From NCBI RefSeq assembly GCF_000018025.1, contig NC_009831.1, positions 4,960,001-5,024,000 on the forward strand: 64,000 nt of DNA. Direction: 5' to 3'. The notes under the pieces were generated by a model. It did no database searches and was not told the origin of the DNA. It saw only the letters and a program-made list of their open reading frames with translations. A program made the position numbers and the translations under genes. The DNA is from Shewanella sediminis HAW-EB3 (GTDB taxonomy: Bacteria > Pseudomonadota > Gammaproteobacteria > Enterobacterales > Shewanellaceae). Shown one piece after another: positions 27,263 through 34,146 of the stretch. Each line of letters begins with the position of its first letter. Positions within the stretch are counted from its first letter, which is position 1.

Positions 27263-28201
27263 CTATGACTCAACATCATCTAAGCCATCATTTAAGCCAT
27301 CACACTCGATATCAAATTCGATGCCCGTCACCGGGTCCTTGAACTTAAGCCTTTTCGCGAGCAACTTTAACGGCCGCTCGTAGTCATCGGCAGACTTCGG
27401 CTGAAGCACGGGGTAACACCTATCGTTGAGTATCGACATCCCCAGACTCTGCATATGCACTCTGAGTTGATGTGTACGCCCGGTTATCGGTGACAACTTG
27501 AACACGCCGATTTCCCCTCGCATCTCGATAAGAGTGATCTCAGAGTGGGTATTGGCCTCCCCCTCTACCACTTTCATGGTGAAACTGGGCTCCCCCTTTA
27601 CCATACGGTTTTTTACCGTCCAATGAACAGGAAGAGTTAACTCTCCGGTTCTATGTTGTTCCAGCAGCTCAGGCGTTAATTTCGCTAAGGCCTGATACTC
27701 CTTGCGGATCTCACCATGCTTAAACAGCTCATGGTATTGCTGACGGTGCTCGGGATAAAGACAGAGCAGCACCAGACCCGCCGTCGCCCTATCGAGTCGA
27801 TGGGCCGGCACTATGGTCTCTATTCCGTTTTTAATCCGTAATCGGTTAACTAAACACTCATTGATCACATTGCCGCTGGGGTGAAGCGCTAAGAAGTGAG
27901 GCTTAAAGGCGATAATTATCTGCCCATCCCGGTACAAGACCTCTTCATCGAAGGGGATAACGGCTTCGGCCTCAACCTCTCGATAGTAATACACACGGGC
28001 TCTGGGTCTGAAGGGGGTATCGAGTTCGATGAGTGCACCATCTTGCCAATGCACCTTGCCATCTAAAATACGAGCTCGCCACACCTGTGGCTCAATCTGT
28101 GGGAAGCGCTCAATCAGAAAGCTAAACACACTGGGTTTATCGGTAACATTTTCAGGAAGCACTACATAGGAGGCTTGGGTTGCACGGACAGTAGAGGGCA
28201 T
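27263..28201 (-). CDS. RluA-family pseudouridine synthase
   Basis: A 312-residue enzyme that converts uridine to pseudouridine in rRNA or tRNA. The catalytic motif HRLDRATAG (134-142, Asp137) is intact, followed by the family motifs KEYQALAK and the late RTHQLRVHM. The N-terminus has an S4-like small region. It most resembles the RluA-related group common in marine gammaproteobacteria whose exact target is not known. It lies 54 bases downstream of the Lon-N gene on the same strand, so the two may be co-transcribed. Confidence 0.85.
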   Translation of the reverse strand: MPSTVRATQASYVVLPENVTDKPSVFSFLIERFPQIEPQVWRARILDGKVHWQDGALIELDTPFRPRARVYYYREVEAEAVIPFDEEVLYRDGQIIIAFKPHFLALHPSGNVINECLVNRLRIKNGIETIVPAHRLDRATAGLVLLCLYPEHRQQYHELFKHGEIRKEYQALAKLTPELLEQHRTGELTLPVHWTVKNRMVKGEPSFTMKVVEGEANTHSEITLIEMRGEIGVFKLSPITGRTHQLRVHMQSLGMSILNDRCYPVLQPKSADDYERPLKLLAKRLKFKDPVTGIEFDIECDGLNDGLDDVES

Positions 28202-28255
28202 AAAATCATTCAGACAGGAGACACGGACCCATTTTAACAGATCGGCAAGAAGATT

Positions 28256-28831
28256 TTAGTCCACATGAGACTTAATCAGATCGAGCACAAAATCCATGGT
28301 TTTATGGCAGTTAGGTTGATTCATCAACACCTGCTTGTCTTTGTTGTAGAGAGGCAGTACTTCCAACCAACGTTGACTAACCCAGGATGCATCCTCGAGG
28401 TGGATGTTGGCATATAAGCCACTCAGCTCGGGATTAACCTCATAAAACTGCTCTAATGCGGCACTGATCAATTCAAACTCACCTCTTATCGGCTCCTGAT
28501 CCCAGTTACTGGAGCGAAGCGTTCTCGCAATCCAGGTACCATCCTTGCGTTTAGCCGCAGATAAGATTTTTACCCTCTGTTTTCCTTCGAGTACTATGCT
28601 AAGAGAATTATCCTGGAGCTGATTAAAATCTATAATTTCACATTGAGTAGCATTGGGGTAGCAAGGGGGGAGGCCATTAGCCTTGAACATACCGAATGCC
28701 AGGGGATACTTTCCTTTCAGCACATCGGCCACGACATGCAGGTAGCAAGGGTCGACCACTCTGATCTCAATCCTTCCATCGGGCAAAAGCAAGGCATCAC
28801 GTGTGATTAACGCCATCTCCTGTGTTTGCAT
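28256..28831 (-). CDS. Lon N-terminal (substrate-binding) domain protein
   Basis: A 191-residue protein consisting of a stand-alone Lon substrate-binding domain (LON/ASCH-like, PUA-type fold). The start is placed at 28831 because GGGGGA precedes that ATG; a longer frame from 28876 adds 15 unsupported residues. Typical elements are the N-terminal ALLLPDGRIEIRV strand, FGMFKANG and SIVLEGKQRVKIL. There is no ATPase or protease domain. The role of stand-alone Lon-N proteins is not established. It lies upstream of the pseudouridine synthase. Confidence 0.78.
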   Translation of the reverse strand: MQTQEMALITRDALLLPDGRIEIRVVDPCYLHVVADVLKGKYPLAFGMFKANGLPPCYPNATQCEIIDFNQLQDNSLSIVLEGKQRVKILSAAKRKDGTWIARTLRSSNWDQEPIRGEFELISAALEQFYEVNPELSGLYANIHLEDASWVSQRWLEVLPLYNKDKQVLMNQPNCHKTMDFVLDLIKSHVD

Positions 28832-29013
28832 AGTATCCCCCGTCGGTAACCGCCGATGAGCTGCTGGCAAGACCATGAAAAAGATCTGTAAGGCAATAAT
28901 ATTAAAGTGTAGCAGTTGCAGAATTTACTGCTCAGGCTCGATATGGCTACACAATATTAGACAGGTTAAAGTGGGGATTTGTTTCAAATAGTCGTCATGG
29001 CCATCACACCCGG

Positions 29014-30069
29014 CTACAAGTATTCAAGGCGTTCCATGATAGTCTCTCTCGTTATCACATCGGCCAACTCCTCGGCTAAAACCCCACTCATAACGACAGA
29101 CTCCTGCCAATATCGTATCCTCTCATCACTCTCCATGCGCTTAAAATCACCCCGGTCGGGTAATTTTCCGTGAGGAAGAGAGGCGAGGTACTCTTGGGTT
29201 GGTGCGATGATCAGCGCGTTATGATAATTTTTCTTTGCCTTGCGCCAAGGTAGAGACTTATCGAACCAACCTGGGGTAAGGCTGGGATAAAAGTGCGGAT
29301 AGAGGGTCAACCCCTCGGCGTGGGACAGTGGCAAGTCGAAATGGTAATCGGTGATCCCACCATCATAGTAATGCCCCTTAGGCGCCCCGGAAATATCCGT
29401 CACCGGCGCTAAGACCCAAGGAATGGATCCGGTTGCCAACAGGACTCGCGCGATATTTTTTTCCGTCAGACTCACTTGCTGGCTCGGAAGATCGTCGAGC
29501 CGATTAAAGGGAGACCCCCTGTCTTGTGCACTGAAAACGAAGCGCTCAAAGTGCAAGCCTAAGCTTTTACGGCTCACCAGATTCGTTGCCGCAGTTGTCG
29601 CCAACCCAACACCCAATGAGAGTCGACCCGGCAGGCGATTAAGGTGTCTGCCCCGGCAGGCAAGCAGGTGCGTCTTAATCACCTTGTTACAGACAATATC
29701 TTGCCCGGCAGCTTGACCTAAAAGGCCGGTAATAATGCCTTCGACCTGCTCTGAAACCTGTGCAGGTGTTGGCTTCACATCATAACGCTGGCCAATATAG
29801 AGTTGCTCTAATCGGTCATAGGCCGCCAGCGGTTCATCCTGACCCAGGCAAGCTAACCGCCATGCCCCCGAAGATGCACCCAGAGTATGCAGAGGTGTCT
29901 TGCGCTCTTTAAAAAACTCTCCAAACAGGTATCTGTCCAGCCCGGCAATACCTATCCACTTGGGACCACCCGATGCAGCCAGGAGTTGAGTAAATAACTC
30001 AGGCTTCAGACCATTTTCTGCGATCTGTTTGTATGCTGTCGGTCCGGCAAGAAAACGTAAAGCTGGCAA
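29014..30069 (-). CDS. Patatin-like phospholipase family protein
   Basis: A patatin-type serine hydrolase of about 351 residues. The nucleophile elbow is GASSGAWR and the catalytic Asp lies in YYDGGITDYHFDLP; an oxyanion-hole stretch ASGGPKW lies near the N-terminus. The start codon is uncertain: no ATG exists near the front. A TTG at 30069 with AGGGG eight bases upstream is preferred; a TTG at 30102 would add residues rich in phenylalanine. No signal peptide is visible, so it should be cytoplasmic. Lipid acyl hydrolysis is the family activity; the substrate is unknown. Confidence 0.78.
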   Translation of the reverse strand: MPALRFLAGPTAYKQIAENGLKPELFTQLLAASGGPKWIGIAGLDRYLFGEFFKERKTPLHTLGASSGAWRLACLGQDEPLAAYDRLEQLYIGQRYDVKPTPAQVSEQVEGIITGLLGQAAGQDIVCNKVIKTHLLACRGRHLNRLPGRLSLGVGLATTAATNLVSRKSLGLHFERFVFSAQDRGSPFNRLDDLPSQQVSLTEKNIARVLLATGSIPWVLAPVTDISGAPKGHYYDGGITDYHFDLPLSHAEGLTLYPHFYPSLTPGWFDKSLPWRKAKKNYHNALIIAPTQEYLASLPHGKLPDRGDFKRMESDERIRYWQESVVMSGVLAEELADVITRETIMERLEYL

Positions 30070-30173
30070 GTTAATGACCCCTATTTGAAAGAAAAAGAAC
30101 AAAAGTTAACTTTTTAAAATAACACCTATACTATAGCCTTACCAAAGGACAGTCTTGATAAGGAATATCAAAG

Positions 30174-30608
30174 ATGGAAAATACCCACATTCGCCCCTTC
30201 AGAAAGCTGAGTTTCTTCATCGCTTTCATTTCAACCAGTTATATCTTGTTTATTATGAAAATAAGCGTTTTTGACTCAGGTTGGGATCTGCTGGTACCCC
30301 TGCTGTTTATCTGTACTTGTGTCTGGTGGATCTATTTTATCTGGCAGCAAAAAATAGCGTTTACCCATGACTCAGTCGAATTTTGTAAGCTCTCAATGGA
30401 AAGTGACTGGGGACCCGCCAAGGACCTTATCGTCAAGTATGATGAGATTAACTCTGTACGCCTACTCGGGGACCAACTGTTTATCCATGCTACAAAAGGG
30501 AAGATTAGCTTTCCTCTCAAACCAAAATCTAAGATCACTCAACAGTTAAAAACCGCCTTCGAGCAACACAATATTCCTTTTGAGATCAAATCCTGTCTGA
30601 ACTCCTGA
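30174..30608 (+). CDS. Small membrane protein of unknown function
   Basis: A 144-residue protein with two adjacent membrane segments (about residues 12-30 and 38-56) and a soluble C-terminal half with a PH-like pattern (SVEFCKLSMESDWG, SVRLLGDQLFIHATKG, FPLKPKSK). I do not recognise a specific family; the layout is that of small bacterial PH-domain-like membrane proteins. The ATG is preceded by a weak GGAATATCAAAG. It is alone, divergent from the patatin gene and followed by a repeat-like dyad. Confidence 0.6.
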   Translation: MENTHIRPFRKLSFFIAFISTSYILFIMKISVFDSGWDLLVPLLFICTCVWWIYFIWQQKIAFTHDSVEFCKLSMESDWGPAKDLIVKYDEINSVRLLGDQLFIHATKGKISFPLKPKSKITQQLKTAFEQHNIPFEIKSCLNS

Positions 30609-30626
30609 GCGACACGATTGCAAGCC

Positions 30627-30656
30627 CTTAATACTCTTATACCGATTGGTATTAAG
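30627..30656. repeat. Dispersed dyad between genes (ATACCGATTGGTAT)
   Basis: CTTAATAC (30627-30634) pairs with GTATTAAG (30649-30656), and TTATACCGATTGGTATTAA forms an inner dyad. It is a member of the same short palindrome family as those near 5382 and at the ends of the element at 41770-42034. It may also end transcription of the preceding gene. Confidence 0.5.
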
Positions 30657-30729
30657 CAAAACAGGGCTTGTTCGAAACAGCATGAGCGCTACACTCATGC
30701 CATAAGCAGCCAATAAATCTGAGCACACT

Positions 30730-31191
30730 ATGATTGTCGATACTTTAAGTAATTTAGACCTTTACTCACACATCAGCCCGAGAATAGCTGCGGCTTTAAC
30801 CCACTTGGCTGAGACAGACTTCACCCGCCTCGAGGTTGGAAGCTACGAACTCGATGGCAAGAACCTATTCGTTATCGTCAATGATTATGAAACTAAGCCT
30901 AAGGAAGTGGAGCCTTTTGAGGTACATGAGCACTATATCGATGTCCAGTATGTGGTTAGCGGTGAAGAGGAGTTTGGCTTTCTGCCATTAGGCTCTCAGA
31001 TCCCCTCGATGCCGTATAACCCAGAGCACGACTATGCCGAATTCGACTATGAAGCCAACAAGAGAGAGGCGGCGTTTATCCCCTTGAAAGCCGGGATGTT
31101 TGCGATATTTTTCCCTGATGATATGCACATGCCTGGGACAAGTTCGACTCCGAATAAAGTCCGTAAAGTCGTCATCAAGGTGAAGGCTTAA
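30730..31191 (+). CDS. YhcH/YjgK/YiaL family protein
   Basis: A 153-residue single-domain protein of the YhcH/YjgK/YiaL (DUF386) family, a cupin-like beta-sandwich. The family motifs FEVHEHYIDVQYVVSGEE and IFFPDDMHMPG supply the likely metal-binding His and Glu residues. Members are linked to sialic acid or other sugar metabolism, though no sugar genes are near here. It begins a short unit with the secreted phosphatase-like gene 41 bases downstream. Confidence 0.88.
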   Translation: MIVDTLSNLDLYSHISPRIAAALTHLAETDFTRLEVGSYELDGKNLFVIVNDYETKPKEVEPFEVHEHYIDVQYVVSGEEEFGFLPLGSQIPSMPYNPEHDYAEFDYEANKREAAFIPLKAGMFAIFFPDDMHMPGTSSTPNKVRKVVIKVKA

Positions 31192-31232
31192 TACTAAATT
31201 TGTCATTCATTCGATCTATAAAGGACCCAAAG

Positions 31233-31769
31233 ATGAAACGTGCCATCTTACTCGCAGGTTTAATCACGGCAACGAGTGCACAGGCGGAGATTGTCCCCGA
31301 CGCACTTCAGGATATTAAGGCGGTGCAGTTCAACAGTGCCAACGTCATAACCTCCGGACTCCCAAACGAAGCCCAATTTGAAACCTTGCAGCAAGCCGGT
31401 GTCGATCTCGTCATCAACCTGATCCCCGATGGCAACTCAAGCGGCCATGGGGATGAAGCCAGCCTGGTTGAGGCGGCGGGTATGATATATGAGTCCATCT
31501 CAGTCGATTGGAAAAAGCCAAGCATAGAAGATGTTGAGCAATTTTTCTCAATAATGAACACGAATAGAGATAAAGACATCTTGGTCCACTGCGCCGCCAA
31601 CTATCGTGCATCGGCTTTCTATTACCTCTATCAAGCCACTCAGCTCAAACAAGACAGCGAACAACAGAAACAGTTAACCCTTACCCCATGGGGCGATCTG
31701 GAATCCAGCTTGAAAGAGTACCCACAATGGCAAGTCCTGATAGAGCAAGTTAAGGCGAAATACCAATAG
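31233..31769 (+). CDS. Secreted phosphatase-like protein with CX4R motif
   Basis: The start is at 31233, where AAGGA precedes the ATG; this gives 178 residues with a signal peptide (MKRAILLAGLITATSAQA). The core is a dual-specificity phosphatase-like fold with active-site HCAANYRAS: the cysteine and arginine are four residues apart, not five as in classical phosphatases. This spacing occurs in the PTP group related to beta-lactamase hydrolase-like proteins. The periplasmic location and altered P-loop leave its substrate open. Confidence 0.75.
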   Translation: MKRAILLAGLITATSAQAEIVPDALQDIKAVQFNSANVITSGLPNEAQFETLQQAGVDLVINLIPDGNSSGHGDEASLVEAAGMIYESISVDWKKPSIEDVEQFFSIMNTNRDKDILVHCAANYRASAFYYLYQATQLKQDSEQQKQLTLTPWGDLESSLKEYPQWQVLIEQVKAKYQ

Positions 31770-31798
31770 CCCCAGTTCGCAACTGTATCGCTTATACA

Positions 31799-31830
31799 AT
31801 TGAGGGGGGAGCAGCTCTTTGCCCCTCAAT
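31799..31830 (+). terminator. Inverted repeat after the phosphatase-like gene
   Basis: ATTGAGGGG (31799-31807) pairs perfectly with CCCCTCAAT (31822-31830), with an inner GAGC-AGCTC. No T-run follows. It is a plausible 3' end structure. Confidence 0.4.
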
Positions 31831-32250
31831 ACTCATCATTCCATGATTTTCACAACTAAAATGTTATCACCTTGCTAACAAGTATTTCGGTTTTACATTT
31901 TATGAGATATTTTCAGGCAACAGATCCTACCACCAGAAAGCTTCTGCCCCAGTTATCTAAGCTATAAAAAACATTATATACAGCATGTAAACTTACCGAC
32001 ACTCTTGATATTTTTTCAGTTCTCACCCCACATATTTATGTGATACAGCTCAATTGAACAAGCTGATAACACTGCACATAATACACTCAATTCATGTCCG
32101 GGAATCGAACTTGAAGTTCGAGGCCACTATCTCTTATGTGAATGATATGACTCTCAAAGAGGACTCTTTGCGCCATATCCGATTACCCCCTGTGATTAAC
32201 CACCTCAGGTATATATTGATTAACCCAATAAAATTAGGAGTGAAAGAAGG
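31831..32250. other. Intergenic region before the rhodanese gene
   Basis: A+T-rich DNA with no convincing gene; a frame at 32054-32254 lacks a ribosome site and family features. It carries the perfect 17-bp dyad TCGAACTT-G-AAGTTCGA (32105-32121), a candidate operator for the downstream gene. Confidence 0.5.
32105..32121. promoter_or_regulatory. 17-bp perfect palindrome upstream of the rhodanese gene
   Basis: TCGAACTT-G-AAGTTCGA has 8-bp arms about one single base. It lies 130 bases upstream of the rhodanese start and could bind a dimeric regulator. No known box could be assigned. Confidence 0.4.
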
Positions 32251-32715
32251 ATGAAACCCTATTTAAGTATCACCCTGCTATGCGCATTTATGGGAATGAG
32301 CACCCAGGCTATGGCCTACGATACCCAGCTGGCACAGAGTTATCAGCAGCAGTTTAGTCAGGCAAAAGGAGCCAGTGCAGGTAAGGCTATAGGTCTGATT
32401 AGTGCAGAAGCATTTGTTAAGCAGTTACAGTCGAATAAAGCCATGCTAGCCGTGGATATTCGTACTCCACAAGAGCGTCAGATCTTTGGTCTCGCTATGG
32501 AGAATAAATTAAATATCGGTATCGATGAGTTGTTTACGCCAGAGAATTTAGCGCAACTCCCCAAAGATAAGCCTGTCGTTTTGGTATGTAAATCGGGTGC
32601 CAGAGCGATGGCAGCCGGAACGGCGTTACGCCACCTAGGCTACGACAACGTGAAAATCTTGAAGGGCGGTTACGGTAAATTGACTAAGTATGTAGGCCCT
32701 AAGATCGCTAAATAA
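32251..32715 (+). CDS. Secreted rhodanese-domain protein
   Basis: A 154-residue protein with a signal peptide (cleavage near AMA, residue 22) and one rhodanese domain. The active-site loop VCKSGARA carries the catalytic cysteine, and the preceding AVDIRTPQERQIFG is the conserved first-strand motif. It should act in the periplasm as a sulfur transferase or thiol carrier. A good AGGAG-type leader (TTAGGAGTGAAAGAAGG) precedes the ATG. It has its own promoter region and a strong terminator. Confidence 0.88.
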   Translation: MKPYLSITLLCAFMGMSTQAMAYDTQLAQSYQQQFSQAKGASAGKAIGLISAEAFVKQLQSNKAMLAVDIRTPQERQIFGLAMENKLNIGIDELFTPENLAQLPKDKPVVLVCKSGARAMAAGTALRHLGYDNVKILKGGYGKLTKYVGPKIAK

Positions 32716-32804
32716 CCCCGTATTTTAACCCCAATCCATACACACTTAGTCAGGAGGTTATCAAACCACAAAGAACCCTAAATATCTTCACCATCTCTGC
32801 ATTT

Positions 32805-32831
32805 GGCAGCCTGGCTTGGCTGCCGTTTTTT
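32805..32831 (+). terminator. Intrinsic terminator of the rhodanese gene
   Basis: GGCAGCC-TGGCTT-GGCTGCC forms a 7-bp GC-rich stem, followed by G and six T residues. This is a textbook rho-independent terminator. Confidence 0.85.
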
Positions 32832-32903
32832 CTCAAACTATAACGATACCAAGATGACTATTCGCTCATCATCGAAACCCAAGCCACCATTAACCACTGA
32901 GTA

Positions 32904-33791
32904 CTAGGCACATTGGCCATTATCCTGAGTCTTATCGATAACCTCTAAGGTGGTATGTTCAATATTAAACTCTGTCGCTAAACACTGTTTAACGAGCTGC
33001 AATGCGGCTTCCGATTGACTCTTATCGACGAGAATTAGGTTGGCGGTAAACATGTAACGCTTATCGGAAATTTCCCACACATGAACATGCTCTATCGATT
33101 CGATAGGCTCAAGTTTACAAATTTCGGTTTTTATTTTATCGATATCTATCTCTTCAGGCGTGGCTTCCATCAAGATCAAAATCGCCTTACGTAGCAAAAT
33201 CGCGCCATGATAGATCACATAGACAGAGATGATTGCGGTAGTGATGAGGTCGACCACATACCACTGGAAGTAGATGATCAAGATACCCGCGATGATAACG
33301 GCCACCGAGGCCATGGCATCTGAGACATTATGGATAAATGCGGCGCGAATATTGAGATTGTCTTTAGCACCGGAGGAGTAAGTTAACAGTGCCGTGGCGA
33401 TATCGATGATCAGGGCGATGCCTGCAACGGCAAAGACAATCCAACCGTCTACCGGCTGCGGGTTAAAATAGCGGTTGATAGATTCGGCAATCAGATAGAT
33501 ACCGACGGCAATCAAGGAGACACTGTTGATTAATGTGCCAATAATTTCCGCTCGTTTATAACCAAATGTCATGCGGCTACTGGCAGGTTTATTACCTATA
33601 CGACGTGCGATAACGGCAATGATGATAGCGCCGGCATCACTGAAGTTGTGCAGGGCATCGGCTAAGAGAGATAGGCTCCCCGCCATAATACCTCCGACAA
33701 TCTGAAACAGAGTCAGAATGACGTTAATAATAATGGCGATATATAACTTTTTACTATTAGATTCAAAATCATGAGCGTGGGCATGTGCCAT
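32904..33791 (-). CDS. czcD: CzcD-type cation diffusion facilitator
   Basis: A 295-residue inner-membrane CDF exporter, probably for zinc, cobalt or cadmium. The N-terminal AHAHAHDFESN is a histidine patch. Six membrane spans are predicted, with the metal-binding HNFSDAG and HNVSDAM motifs (the HxxxD sites) in spans II and V, and a C-terminal cytoplasmic domain with ESIEHVHVWEI. It lies 355 bases downstream of czcA. A terminator-bearing structured leader directly precedes its Shine-Dalgarno (AAGGAGT, 33797-33803), so expression may be RNA-controlled. Confidence 0.93.
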   Translation of the reverse strand: MAHAHAHDFESNSKKLYIAIIINVILTLFQIVGGIMAGSLSLLADALHNFSDAGAIIIAVIARRIGNKPASSRMTFGYKRAEIIGTLINSVSLIAVGIYLIAESINRYFNPQPVDGWIVFAVAGIALIIDIATALLTYSSGAKDNLNIRAAFIHNVSDAMASVAVIIAGILIIYFQWYVVDLITTAIISVYVIYHGAILLRKAILILMEATPEEIDIDKIKTEICKLEPIESIEHVHVWEISDKRYMFTANLILVDKSQSEAALQLVKQCLATEFNIEHTTLEVIDKTQDNGQCA

Positions 33792-33805
33792 GCTTAACTC
33801 CTTCT

Positions 33806-33937
33806 GAAAAAGCGGAGCGACCCTGCTCCGCGTACTAAATTAACCAGCGTTTGACATAGCGACACCCATTTGAATGGTTAGACATACCAACAGGAAATTC
33901 CGGCATTGGTTAACGTGCCCGAGCCCGAAACTCCCTG
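33806..33937 (-). promoter_or_regulatory. Structured leader with terminator before czcD (candidate riboswitch)
   Basis: On the minus strand a 13-bp helix (33937-33925 with 33903-33891, three G-U pairs) encloses a 21-base loop. GTTAACCA in that loop can pair with TGGTTAAT (33846-33839), giving a possible pseudoknot. Then comes GCGGAG-N8-CTCCGC (33831-33812) with a U5 tail, ending next to the czcD ribosome site. A TATAAT on this strand (33972-33967) is a fitting -10 box about 30 bases upstream of the helix. The order promoter, folded domain, terminator, gene is that of a transcription attenuator. No known riboswitch class was recognised. Confidence 0.5.
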
Positions 33938-34012
33938 TCTTTCAAATAATTGTAGCAGCCAAATCTATTATACCGACCGGTAATACTGGCAGACCGTAAC
34001 AAAGGGGGTCAT

Positions 34013-34066
34013 ATACCCAAGCTACTTCAAAATGCTGAATCCTGCATTTCGAGGTCGTTTGGGTAT
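34013..34066. repeat. Palindromic repeat element (ATACCCAA...TTGGGTAT)
   Basis: The 54-bp unit has terminal inverted repeats ATACCCAA / TTGGGTAT and an inner dyad AATGC...GCATT. Similar TATACCCAAG...CTTGGGTATA units are common intergenic repeats in Shewanella and Vibrio. It lies between czcA and czcD, upstream of the presumed czcD promoter. Confidence 0.6.
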
Positions 34067-34146
34067 AGTGAGCAGGGCGACAGACTAATGCACCCTACTC
34101 CCCCCTCTTCCCTGATATAAAACGAAAACTAAATCAAAGGTTAAGG

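Noticed and set aside
32095..32125. tRNA-like sequence (TTCGATTCCCGG on the minus strand) suggesting a tRNA fragment or attachment site
   Set aside because: The T-arm stem does not pair and no other tRNA arms are present; the sequence is better explained by the 17-bp palindrome.
32054..32254. A 66-codon frame upstream of the rhodanese gene
   Set aside because: No ribosome site, no recognised features, and it covers the palindrome and promoter region.
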